DNA of 64,000 bases from Streptomyces showdoensis. GTDB lineage: Bacteria; Actinomycetota; Actinomycetes; Streptomycetales; Streptomycetaceae. Shown piece after piece: positions 18,354 through 26,362 of the stretch; the stretch's first letter is position 1; each line of letters opens with the position of its first letter. The position numbers were made by a program, and so were the translations under genes. The notes below the pieces were generated by a model, which did not search any database, was not told the DNA's origin, and was given only the letters and a program-made list of their open reading frames with translations. The stretch is taken from the NCBI RefSeq assembly GCF_039535475.1, contig NZ_BAAAXG010000002.1:1-64000 (forward strand), written 5' to 3'.

Positions 18354-19394
18354 GTGTTCGAGATGTGGGCGCAGGTGAGCTCCGCCGCTGTGCCGGCGGG
18401 GGACCGGTTCGAGTGGTTCTCCGATCTCGTCACGCGTGAACTGGCGCCGATAGCGATCAGGCCGGAAAGCGGCGATCCCTTCCAGGGGGACGCGGCATTG
18501 CTCGACCTGGGCCGCACGCAGGTGTCCTCCTACTCGTACACCCCCTTACGCTCGCGACGGACGCCCGCGCTCATCCGGCAGAGCGACCCCGAGCAGTACC
18601 ACCTGGCGCTCGTGACCCGCGGCACCACCTGGTTCTCCCAGCAGCGGGCCGAATCCGTGCAGTCGGTGGGCGACATGGTGCTGTGGGACACCTCCCGCCC
18701 CTTCGAGTCGGGCACCACCGGGGGCACCGAGCCGATCGGGGCCATCGTCGTCCAAGTGCCCAAAGCGGCCCTGCCGTTGCGGGCGGACCGGATCGACCGG
18801 CTGCTCGCCCGGAGCATCTCGGCGGACAGCGGCATGGGCGCCGTCCTGGCCGACTTCCTCCGCTCGGTCGCCGCCCACGGCCCCGAGTGCGCCCCGCACG
18901 AGCGCAGCCGCCTCGACCAGGTCACCCTCGACCTCTTCTCCGCGTGCCTCGCCACCCACCTCGACGTCTGCGGGCAACTCCCCGGAGAGGCCCGCGCCGA
19001 GGCGCTGCTCGCGCGGATCGACGCCTTCATCGACCACAACCTCGGCGACCCGGAGCTGACCCCGGGCGCCATCGCCGCCCACCACCACATCTCGGTGCGC
19101 CGGCTCCACCAGCTCTTCGCCGGCCAGGACGAGACCGTCGCCGTCTCCATACGCCGCCGCCGGCTGGAACGCTGCCGTGCCGACCTGGCCCGCCCCGATC
19201 TCGCCGGGCAGCCCGTCCACGTGATCGCCGCCCGCTGGGGCTACCCCAACGCGGCCGTCTTCAGCCGGGCCTTCCGCGGGGCCTACGGCACGAGCCCCAC
19301 GGACTACCGTGGCCAGGCCGTTCAGCGCTGGCGTGCACGCAGTGTCAAGGGAGCGTGCACGGACGGACAAGGCCCGAACGGACCCCGGTCATAA
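18354..19394 (+). CDS. AraC-family transcriptional regulator with a TTA codon
   Basis: 346 residues. The N-terminal part (about residues 1-200) is the AraC-binding-like domain type 2, with GDMVLWDTSRPFESG. The C-terminal helix-turn-helix pair shows AHHHISVRRLHQLFAGQ and IAARWGYPNAAVFSRAFRG, the classical AraC DNA-binding pattern. The GTG at 18354 has AAGCAAGGGG just before it; the ATG at 18363 is the alternative. Codon 65 (18546-18548) is TTA. In Streptomyces TTA is read only by the developmentally regulated bldA tRNA, so full translation probably depends on bldA. Its targets are unknown; the epimerase-like gene 72 bases downstream is a candidate. Confidence 0.9.
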   Translation: MFEMWAQVSSAAVPAGDRFEWFSDLVTRELAPIAIRPESGDPFQGDAALLDLGRTQVSSYSYTPLRSRRTPALIRQSDPEQYHLALVTRGTTWFSQQRAESVQSVGDMVLWDTSRPFESGTTGGTEPIGAIVVQVPKAALPLRADRIDRLLARSISADSGMGAVLADFLRSVAAHGPECAPHERSRLDQVTLDLFSACLATHLDVCGQLPGEARAEALLARIDAFIDHNLGDPELTPGAIAAHHHISVRRLHQLFAGQDETVAVSIRRRRLERCRADLARPDLAGQPVHVIAARWGYPNAAVFSRAFRGAYGTSPTDYRGQAVQRWRARSVKGACTDGQGPNGPRS

Positions 19395-19466
19395 CCTCGT
19401 GACGCACGGTCGCCGCACGCTTCCCAGCGGCGGTCCGACCCCGTACGCGAGTGAAAGGGAAGCACC

Positions 19467-20378
19467 GTGAGGGTCCTCGTCCTGGGCGCCACCGGCTACA
19501 TAGGCTCCGCCGTCGTCGAGCAGCTGACCCGCGCCGGACACGAAGCGATCCGCCTGGTCAAGGACGCCGGCCGGCTCGGGCCCGGCGTCCCGGTCCGGGT
19601 GGGCGACCTGACCGACCCCGCCTCCCTGCGCGCGGCGGTCACCGACGACGTCGACGCCGTCCTGCACATCGCGGCGCCCACCGGCGAGGAGGCCGTGGAC
19701 GCCGCGGCCGTGGCGGCCCTGCTCCAGCGGCTGCGCGGCACCGGCCGGGCCTTCGTCTACACCAGCGGCGTCTGGGTGCTCGGCGCCACCGGCGACGCCG
19801 CCGCCGACGAGGAGGCGGCCACCGACCCCGTGGGCATCGTCGGCTACCGCCCGCGCATCGAACGCCAGGTCCTCGAAGCGGCCGAGGACGACGTGCGGGC
19901 CGTGGTGATCCGCCCCGGCATCGTCTACGGCAACGGCGGCGGGATCCCCGGCCTCATGACGGACTGGGCCCGGGAGCACGGCACCGGCCGCTACGTCGGC
20001 GCGGTCGACACCCGCTGGCCCATGGTGCACGTCGACGACCTCGCCGCGCTCTACGTGCTCACCCTGAGCCGGGCCGAGGAGGGCACCCTGCTGCACGGCG
20101 TCGCCCACGAGGCCGTCCCGGTCGCCGCGCTCGCCGCCGCGGCCGACCTCTCCGCCGGCGGCCCCGGGCGCGCCGAACCCTGGCCGCGGGAACCGGCCGG
20201 GCAGGTGCTGGGCGCGCCCTTCGCCGAGGCCCTGGCCCTGAACCAGGTCGTCTCCGGCCGCCGGGCCGTCGACGAGCTGGGCTGGCGGCCGGAACGGCCC
20301 CACCCCCTCACCGAACTGGGCCGCTTCGAGGAGGAGGGCCACCTGCGCTTCGAGGAGGGCATCCCGGAGGGGGCGTGA
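19467..20378 (+). CDS. NAD-dependent epimerase/dehydratase-like protein (extended SDR)
   Basis: 303 residues. Rossmann motif LVLGATGYIGSAVVEQL at the N-terminus, then VDAVLHIAAP, VYTSGVWVLG, VVIRPGIVYGNGGG and MVHVDDLAALYVL, the usual extended-SDR blocks. The expected YxxxK is replaced by GYRPRIERQ, so classical epimerase chemistry is doubtful; it may be a reductase or NAD-sensing protein. The GTG at 19467 follows AAAGGGAAGCACC. It lies just downstream of the AraC regulator on the same strand. Confidence 0.85.
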   Translation: MRVLVLGATGYIGSAVVEQLTRAGHEAIRLVKDAGRLGPGVPVRVGDLTDPASLRAAVTDDVDAVLHIAAPTGEEAVDAAAVAALLQRLRGTGRAFVYTSGVWVLGATGDAAADEEAATDPVGIVGYRPRIERQVLEAAEDDVRAVVIRPGIVYGNGGGIPGLMTDWAREHGTGRYVGAVDTRWPMVHVDDLAALYVLTLSRAEEGTLLHGVAHEAVPVAALAAAADLSAGGPGRAEPWPREPAGQVLGAPFAEALALNQVVSGRRAVDELGWRPERPHPLTELGRFEEEGHLRFEEGIPEGA

Positions 20379-20457
20379 CGGCGGGGGAGACGACGGGAGC
20401 CGGGAGGGCGGGAGGCAGCGGGGGGCCGTGAGCCGCGTCTCACCGGGGGCGGTGCGC

Positions 20458-20485
20458 CTTGCTATGCACCCAGTTGCATAGCAAG
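20458..20485. promoter_or_regulatory. 28-bp perfect palindrome, probable PadR operator
   Basis: Arms CTTGCTATGCA (20458-20468) and TGCATAGCAAG (20475-20485) are exact reverse complements around a 6-base spacer, ending 9 bases before the ATG of the PadR gene. PadR regulators usually repress their own promoters through such dyads. The AT-rich core stands out from its surroundings. Confidence 0.7.
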
Positions 20486-20494
20486 ATCCCGCTC

Positions 20495-21058
20495 ATGGCG
20501 CTCGAACACGCGATCCTCGTCTCCCTGCTGGAGAAGCCGGGCTCCGGCTACGAGCTGGCCCGGCGCTTCGAGCGTTCCATCGGCTACTTCTGGACCGCCA
20601 CCCACCAGCAGATCTACCGCGTGCTCAAGCGCATGGAGAACGACGGCTGGGTCGCGGCCCGGGACGTGCCGCAGCAGGGCCGCCCGGACAAGCGCGAGTA
20701 CTCGGTCGCCGATCTCGGCCGCGCCGCGCTCTCCTCGTGGCTGCACGAGCCGATCGAGCCCGAGAGCGTCCGGCACGACCTCGCGGTCAAGATCCGCGGC
20801 GCCGCCTTCGACGACCCGGCCGCCCTCGTCACCGAGGTGCGGCGGCACCGGGCGGCGCACGAGGAGCGCCTGGCCCGGTACCTCGCGGGCGAGGTGCGCG
20901 ACTTCACCGGCACCGACGCGCGCGCCGCCGGGGTGAGCGAGGCCGAGCGCGAGCTCCAGCACGCGGTGCTGCGCGGCGGCATCGCGTACGAGCGGATGAT
21001 GATCGCCTGGCTCGACGACGTCCTCGGCACGCTCGCCCGGTTCGGTCCGGACAGCTGA
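20495..21058 (+). CDS. PadR-family transcriptional regulator
   Basis: 187 residues. The winged helix is MALEHAILVSLLEKPGSGYE then HQQIYRVLKRMENDGWV and PDKREYSVADLGRAAL; the C-terminal part (VTEVRRHRAAHEERLARYL) is the helical PadR dimerisation domain. I start it at the ATG at 20495; the upstream in-frame ATG at 20459 would lie inside the palindrome and add a run without coding bias. The next gene, an acyl-CoA oxidase-like enzyme, starts 50 bases after its stop and is the obvious co-transcribed target. The absence of a ribosome site at 20495 suggests a very short or leaderless mRNA. Confidence 0.9.
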   Translation: MALEHAILVSLLEKPGSGYELARRFERSIGYFWTATHQQIYRVLKRMENDGWVAARDVPQQGRPDKREYSVADLGRAALSSWLHEPIEPESVRHDLAVKIRGAAFDDPAALVTEVRRHRAAHEERLARYLAGEVRDFTGTDARAAGVSEAERELQHAVLRGGIAYERMMIAWLDDVLGTLARFGPDS

Positions 21059-21108
21059 CCGACCCCGCACCCCCTCTCCGATCCCACCAGCCGAAAGGCG
21101 TCCCCACC

Positions 21109-22833
21109 ATGGCCGACCCGCTGCTCCTCAACCCGCGCACCTACGACCCCGCGCACTTCGACCCGGAGACCCGCCGACTGCTGCGGGCCACCGTCGACTG
21201 GTTCGAGGAGCGCGGCAAGCGGCGCCTGATCGAGGACTACCGGACCCGGGCCTGGCTCGGCGACTTCCTCGCCTTCGCCGCCGAGGAGAACCTGTTCGCG
21301 ACCTTCCTGACCCCGTCCTCCGCCGCCGCGGAGGACGAGGCGGACAAGCGCTGGGACACCGCCCGCATCGCCGCCCTCAACGAGATCCTCGGCTTCTACG
21401 GCCTGGACTACTGGTACGCCTGGCAGGTCACCATCCTCGGCCTCGGCCCGGTCTGGCAGAGCGACAACGCCGCCGCCCGCGCCCGCGCCGCCGAACTCCT
21501 CGCCCAGGGCGAGGTGTTCGCCTTCGGGCTCTCCGAGAAGACCCACGGCGCGGACATCTACTCCACCGACATGCTCCTGGAGCCCGACGGCCGGGGCGGC
21601 TTCCGCGCCACCGGCTCCAAGTACTACATCGGCAACGGCAACGCCGCCGGACTCGTCTCCGTCTTCGGCCGCCGCACCGACGTCGAGGGCCCGGACGGCT
21701 ACGTCTTCTTCGCCGCCGACAGCCGCCACCCCGCCTACCACCTGGTCAAGAACGTCGTCGACTCCTCGAAGTTCGTCAGCGAGTTCCGCCTGGAGGACTA
21801 CCCGGTCGCCGCCGAGGACGTCCTGCACACCGGCCGCGCCGCCTTCGACGCCGCGCTCAACACCGTCAACGTCGGAAAGTTCAACCTCTGCACCGCCTCC
21901 ATCGGCATCTGCGAGCACGCGATGTACGAGGCCGTCACCCACGCCCAGAACCGCATCCTGTACGGCCGCCCCGTCACCGCCTTCCCGCACGTGCGACGCG
22001 AGCTGACCGACGCGTACGTCCGCCTGGTCGGCATGAAGCTGTTCAGCGACCGCGCCGTCGACTACTTCCGCTCCGCCGGCCCCGACGACCGCCGCTACCT
22101 CCTCTTCAACCCGATGACGAAGATGAAGGTGACCACCGAGGGGGAGAAGGTCGTCGACCTCCTGTGGGACGTCATCGCCGCCAAGGGCTTCGAGAAGGAC
22201 AACTACTTCGCCCAGGCGGCCGTCGAGATCCGCGGCCTGCCCAAGCTGGAGGGCACGGTCCACGTCAACCTGGCGCTGATCCTCAAGTTCATGCGCAACC
22301 ACCTGCTCGACCCGGTCGCGTACGAGCCCGTCCCCACCCGCCTCGACGCCGCCGACGACACCTTCCTCTTCCGCCAGGGCCCGGCCCGCGGCCTGGGCTC
22401 GGTGCGCTTCCACGACTGGCGCGCCGCCTACGGCGCGTACGCCCACCTCCCCAACGTCGCCCGCTTCCGCGAACAGGCCGACGCCCTCTGCGACTTCGTC
22501 ACCACGGCCGCCCCCGACGAGGCGCAGAGCCGCGACCTCGACCTGCTCCTCGCCGTCGGCCAGCTCTTCGCGCTCGTCGTCCACGGCCAGCTGGTCCTGG
22601 AGCAGGGCGCCCTGACCGGCCCCGACGAGGACGTCCTCGACGAGCTCTTCGCCGTCCTCGTACGGGACTTCTCCGCCCACGCCGTCGAGCTGCACGGCAA
22701 GGAGTCGGCGACCGCGGAGCAGCAGGCGTGGGCACTGGCCGCCGTGCGCCGCCCGGTCGTCGACGAGGCCCGCACCGGCCGCGTGTGGCAGCGGGTGGAG
22801 GCACTGTCCGGCGCGTACGAGATGGCCCCGTAG
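21109..22833 (+). CDS. Acyl-CoA dehydrogenase/oxidase family flavoprotein
   Basis: 574 residues, larger than the 380-residue classical dehydrogenases. FAD-fold segments are FAFGLSEKTHGADIYSTDM, KYYIGNGNAAGLVSVF and the C-terminal helical domain with VNVGKFNLCTASIGICEHAM and VVDLLWDVIAAKGFEKDN. The exact electron acceptor, oxygen or an electron-transfer flavoprotein, cannot be told. The ATG at 21109 follows GAAAGGCGTCCCCACC. It follows the PadR gene on the same strand and is likely under the same operator. Substrate unknown; a medium to long acyl-CoA is expected. Confidence 0.85.
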   Translation: MADPLLLNPRTYDPAHFDPETRRLLRATVDWFEERGKRRLIEDYRTRAWLGDFLAFAAEENLFATFLTPSSAAAEDEADKRWDTARIAALNEILGFYGLDYWYAWQVTILGLGPVWQSDNAAARARAAELLAQGEVFAFGLSEKTHGADIYSTDMLLEPDGRGGFRATGSKYYIGNGNAAGLVSVFGRRTDVEGPDGYVFFAADSRHPAYHLVKNVVDSSKFVSEFRLEDYPVAAEDVLHTGRAAFDAALNTVNVGKFNLCTASIGICEHAMYEAVTHAQNRILYGRPVTAFPHVRRELTDAYVRLVGMKLFSDRAVDYFRSAGPDDRRYLLFNPMTKMKVTTEGEKVVDLLWDVIAAKGFEKDNYFAQAAVEIRGLPKLEGTVHVNLALILKFMRNHLLDPVAYEPVPTRLDAADDTFLFRQGPARGLGSVRFHDWRAAYGAYAHLPNVARFREQADALCDFVTTAAPDEAQSRDLDLLLAVGQLFALVVHGQLVLEQGALTGPDEDVLDELFAVLVRDFSAHAVELHGKESATAEQQAWALAAVRRPVVDEARTGRVWQRVEALSGAYEMAP

Positions 22834-22849
22834 GCACGCCCGGTCGCGG

Positions 22850-22882
22850 CCGGCGCCCACCCGGACACCCGGTGGGCGCCGG
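22850..22882 (+). terminator. Hairpin after the acyl-CoA dehydrogenase gene
   Basis: A perfect 12-bp stem, CCGGCGCCCACC (22850-22861) with GGTGGGCGCCGG (22871-22882), 9-base loop, 17 bases after the stop codon. No U tract. It would separate this unit from the kinase gene that follows. Confidence 0.6.
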
Positions 22883-22924
22883 TCCGGACCAGGATGTCAC
22901 CGGGACGGCCTAGCATGATCGCCC

Positions 22925-24559
22925 ATGAGTACGAGTGAGGATGGCAGACCTCTGATCGACGGCCGGTTCCGGCTGGTGTCCCGCCTGGGCAGCGGCGGCA
23001 TGGGCACCGTCTGGCGGGCGCACGACACCGCCCTGGACCGCATGGTCGCCCTCAAGGAGGTCCGCCCGCCCGACCCCGCCGCCGAGGAGGCGCAGCCCGG
23101 ACTCGGCGCACAGATGCGCGAGCGGGCGGTCCGCGAGGCCCGGGCCCTCGCCCGGCTCTCCCACCCCCACGTCGTCACGATCCACCACATCGTCGAGCCC
23201 CGGGACGGCTCGCACCCCTGGATCGTCATGGAGCTCGTCGAAGGCCGCTCCGTGCACGAACGCCTCGCCGAGGGCCCGATGCCCGTCCCGGAGGTCCTCG
23301 CCCTCGGACGCCAGGTCCTCGCCGCCCTGCGCGCCGCCCACGCCGCCGGCATCCAGCACCGTGACGTGAAGCCCGCGAACGTGCTGCTCCGCCGGGACGG
23401 CAGCGCCGTCCTCACGGACTTCGGCATCGCCGCGTTCGACGAGGCGACCGGCCGGCTCACCGCCTCCGGCGACCTCATCGGCTCGGCCGACTTCATCGCC
23501 CCGGAGCGGATACGGGGAGAGGAGGGCAACCCCGCCTCCGACCTGTGGTCGCTGGGCATGCTCCTGTACGTCGCCGCCGAGGGCCACCACCCGCTGCGCC
23601 GCGCCACCAGCCTCGCCACCGTCGTCGCCGTGCTCGACGACCCGATCCCGCAGCCCGTCAGGTCCGGCGCGCTGGCACCCGTACTCGCGCGGCTCCTCGT
23701 CCGGGATCCGGCGCTGCGCCCCGACGGGGCGGAGCTGGACCGGCTGCTCGCCGACGCCGAGGCGGGTGCCGCGGCCGTCCCGGCCGCCGGGGCCTTCGCT
23801 CCGCCGGCCGGGGCCTTCGGCCCGCCGGACGCCCGGCCGGCGTACGTCCACCCCGCCTACGGGCCGCCGCCCGTCGCGCCCCGCCCGCCCGTGGCACGGC
23901 GCCGTCGCGCCGTGCTGGTCGCCGTGTCGGTCGCGCTGGCGGTCGCGGCCATGGGCGTCGTGGTCGACAAGAGCGGCGTCGTCGACCTCGGCGGTGGCAG
24001 CGGAGGCGGAGGGAAGGGCGGCGCGACGCCCCTGTGGACCCCGGACCGCGGCACCAGCGGGACCACGGCCGGGACCACGGCCGGTTCGGCCGCCACCCAG
24101 GACGGCACCCTCCTCACCCCGGCGAACGTCCGGGCCGTCATCGAGGCCTTCCGCAAGGCCGGCGGCTCCACCACGATGAAGGAACTGACGATCTACGAGG
24201 ACTACGCCCTGGCCTCCATCCCCACCCGGCCCGGGGCGAAGACCTACGACCGCTACGAGTACCGCGACGGGGTCGCCCGGAAGACCGGCCCCGGGGGCAC
24301 CCTCTACGGGGGCGCCGCGGCCGACGACCCGTTCGACGTCTCGGCCATGCCCTGGGACACCCTTCCCGCCCTCATGAAGCGCGGCGAGCGCGAACTCAAG
24401 GTGGAGCGACCGACCCTGCGCTACGTCGTGGTCGACCGCTGGACCTTCAACGAGGGCCGCCCGACCCTGCGCTTCTACCTCATCAACGAGTACAACGCGG
24501 TCGGATTCCTCGTCGCCGACCGGAGCGGCAAGGTCGTGGCGAGCCACCCGACCTCCTGA
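22925..24559 (+). CDS. Membrane Ser/Thr protein kinase (PknB type)
   Basis: 544 residues. Gly-rich loop LGSGGMGTVWRA, Lys44 in VALKEV, catalytic HRDVKPANVLL (Asp147), DFGIA (Asp165) and APERIRGE complete a Hanks-type kinase domain over about residues 14-275. A Pro/Ala-rich linker leads to one membrane helix, about residues 326-345, and a C-terminal extracytoplasmic domain of some 190 residues without PASTA repeats; the ligand is unknown. It would phosphorylate cytoplasmic targets in response to an external signal. The -10-like TAGCAT 8 bases before the ATG and the lack of a ribosome site suggest a nearly leaderless mRNA. Confidence 0.92.
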   Translation: MSTSEDGRPLIDGRFRLVSRLGSGGMGTVWRAHDTALDRMVALKEVRPPDPAAEEAQPGLGAQMRERAVREARALARLSHPHVVTIHHIVEPRDGSHPWIVMELVEGRSVHERLAEGPMPVPEVLALGRQVLAALRAAHAAGIQHRDVKPANVLLRRDGSAVLTDFGIAAFDEATGRLTASGDLIGSADFIAPERIRGEEGNPASDLWSLGMLLYVAAEGHHPLRRATSLATVVAVLDDPIPQPVRSGALAPVLARLLVRDPALRPDGAELDRLLADAEAGAAAVPAAGAFAPPAGAFGPPDARPAYVHPAYGPPPVAPRPPVARRRRAVLVAVSVALAVAAMGVVVDKSGVVDLGGGSGGGGKGGATPLWTPDRGTSGTTAGTTAGSAATQDGTLLTPANVRAVIEAFRKAGGSTTMKELTIYEDYALASIPTRPGAKTYDRYEYRDGVARKTGPGGTLYGGAAADDPFDVSAMPWDTLPALMKRGERELKVERPTLRYVVVDRWTFNEGRPTLRFYLINEYNAVGFLVADRSGKVVASHPTS

Positions 24560-24613
24560 GACCCCCACCCCCCACAGCGTGGGTCCCACGCCTCCTTCCC
24601 CCCTGTCAGAGGA

Positions 24614-25783
24614 GTGATTCCGATCTTCACAGCAGTACACCGGCGCATAGGCGCGGCCCTCCTGCTCGCCTCCGCGCTGCTCCTGCCCGGCACCGGCACC
24701 GCGGCCGCGGTGGACCCCGCCCCGATCACCACCGGAGCGGTCTTCAACAACCCGAAGGGGACGGTGGCGGAGCAGAACGCCATCAAGGACCACATCACCG
24801 GCGCCGTCCGCGCGACCGAGCCCGGCCGCCTCATCCGCGCCGCCCTGTACGCCCTGACCGACCAGGGCTACGTGGACGCCCTGGTCGACGCGCACGCGCG
24901 GGGCGTCAACGTGCGGGTGGTGCTGGACGCGAAGTACAGCGACTCGGCCGCCGCGCAGTCGCTGATCGGTGCGCTGGGGACGGACAAGTCGGCCCTGTCC
25001 TGGGTCGACGTCTGCACGTCGGGCGGCGCCTGCATCGCCACGGGCGGGGTGAACCCGATCAACCACAACAAGTTCTTCACGTTCTCGCGGGTCGGCGCGG
25101 TGGCGGGGGTCGGCGAGGACGTGGTGATCCAGGCCTCCGCGAACCAGACGCCCGTGAACACGGCGAAGTACTGGAACAACGCGTACACGGTCGTCGGCAA
25201 CACCGAGCTCTACACGGCGTACGTGAACTACTTCAACGACCTGGCCGCGGGCGTCAAGAACGCGAACTACTACACCACCGCCAAGGTCGGCACCGAGAAG
25301 TACTACTTCTTCCCGCAGCAGACGGGCGACGTGATCGTCGACGTCCTGAACAACGTCTCCTGCACCGGCAACACGACGGTCGGCACGGCCACCCACCGCA
25401 CCATCGTCCGCGTCGCCGCCTTCGCCCTCCACCGCGACGCGGTCGCCGACGCGCTCGTCTCCCTGGGGGCCCAGGGCTGCTCGGTGCAGATCGTGTACGC
25501 CGAGAGCAACGAGGTCGCCACGCTGAAGGGCCGCACCAACATCACCCTGAAGCAGCTGAAGACGACCGACGGCTACCTGCTGCACTCCAAGTACCTGCTG
25601 GTCGAGGGCGTCTACGCGGGCCACCCCGACACCAAGTGGACCTTCACCGGCTCCCACAACCTCGACGAGTCCTCCCTCCGCGAGAACGACGAGGCCCTCC
25701 TCCGCCTGGAGGGCGCCGCGCCGCACGACGCGTACGCGGGGAACTTCGCGTCGCTGCTGGGGTACGCGGTGCCGGCGGTCTGA
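24614..25783 (+). CDS. Secreted phospholipase D-like protein
   Basis: 389 residues. Sec signal peptide RRIGAALLLASALLLPGTGT with cleavage near AAAVDP. Two HxK motifs of the PLD superfamily are present, NHNKFFTF and LHSKYLLV, the second followed by GSHNLDESSLRENDEA, so a complete active site with two halves is there. Paired cysteines CTSGGAC suggest an exported, disulfide-containing enzyme. It may cleave phospholipids or nucleic acid; the substrate is not decidable. The GTG at 24614 immediately follows GAGGA, very tight spacing, so the true start may be slightly further on. A strong terminator follows. Confidence 0.87.
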   Translation: MIPIFTAVHRRIGAALLLASALLLPGTGTAAAVDPAPITTGAVFNNPKGTVAEQNAIKDHITGAVRATEPGRLIRAALYALTDQGYVDALVDAHARGVNVRVVLDAKYSDSAAAQSLIGALGTDKSALSWVDVCTSGGACIATGGVNPINHNKFFTFSRVGAVAGVGEDVVIQASANQTPVNTAKYWNNAYTVVGNTELYTAYVNYFNDLAAGVKNANYYTTAKVGTEKYYFFPQQTGDVIVDVLNNVSCTGNTTVGTATHRTIVRVAAFALHRDAVADALVSLGAQGCSVQIVYAESNEVATLKGRTNITLKQLKTTDGYLLHSKYLLVEGVYAGHPDTKWTFTGSHNLDESSLRENDEALLRLEGAAPHDAYAGNFASLLGYAVPAV

Positions 25784-25821
25784 GGCGCTGCGGCCCCGGT
25801 CCGCGTGAGCAACGCACGGGC

Positions 25822-25858
25822 GAAGGCCCTGCCGAACGTGATGTTCGGCAGGGCCTTC
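25822..25858 (+). terminator. Strong intrinsic terminator after the PLD-like gene
   Basis: Perfect 16-bp stem, GAAGGCCCTGCCGAAC (25822-25837) and its complement at 25843-25858, loop of five bases, followed by TTCAT. It lies between two convergent genes and may serve both directions. Confidence 0.8.
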
Positions 25859-25917
25859 TTCATGCGATGTGAGCGCGCTGTCAGCGCACGGCTCGTCGGC
25901 GGGCCGGTCCTCTCGGG

Positions 25918-26346
25918 CTAGGCGTCGTCGCCGTGACCCTGGAGGAGGTCGGCGACCTCCGTGAGGCGCCAGTCCCACCGTGGATGCTTCTCGATCAGAT
26001 CGACGAACTCGGCGAACTCGACGACGTCGCCGTGGTTGGTGTCGATCAGTCCGGTGAAGCGTGGGAGCACGAAGGAAAGGAAGGTCCGTGCGGCATCCAT
26101 GGACTGGCAGGACACGTAAATCGCACGGGGCGGTTCACCGATTCTCCGCTCCGCATCCTCGATCTCCTCGGGTGCGAAGTCCGCCAGGACGTCACCCGAG
26201 AAGTCCAGCGCGTAGGAGTTCCCGTTCCAGTGCAGGAACTCCCCGACGCCGAGAGGGTGCTTCCCGACCCCGAGGGACCGGACCTCGGCCTCAATGGCGG
26301 CGCACTCGCGCGCACGCGCCATCAGGACCACGGAAGGCCAGGACAT
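25918..26346 (-). CDS. Probable immunity protein for the Rhs toxin
   Basis: 142 residues, soluble, acidic, with no signal peptide: GVGEFLHWNGNSYALDFSGD, AIYVSCQSMDAARTFLSF and FVDLIEKHPRWDWRL. I do not recognise a named family. The gene begins 16 bases after the Rhs stop on the same strand, behind GGAGGTGGCC, and is the last gene of the unit. A small cytoplasmic protein directly downstream of an Rhs toxin tip is the classic position of the cognate immunity gene. Its function is inferred from position only. A longer start, GTG at 26352, is less likely because it overlaps the ribosome binding site. Confidence 0.7.
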   Translation of the reverse strand: MSWPSVVLMARARECAAIEAEVRSLGVGKHPLGVGEFLHWNGNSYALDFSGDVLADFAPEEIEDAERRIGEPPRAIYVSCQSMDAARTFLSFVLPRFTGLIDTNHGDVVEFAEFVDLIEKHPRWDWRLTEVADLLQGHGDDA

Positions 26347-26362
26347 GGCCACCTCCGCCCGC

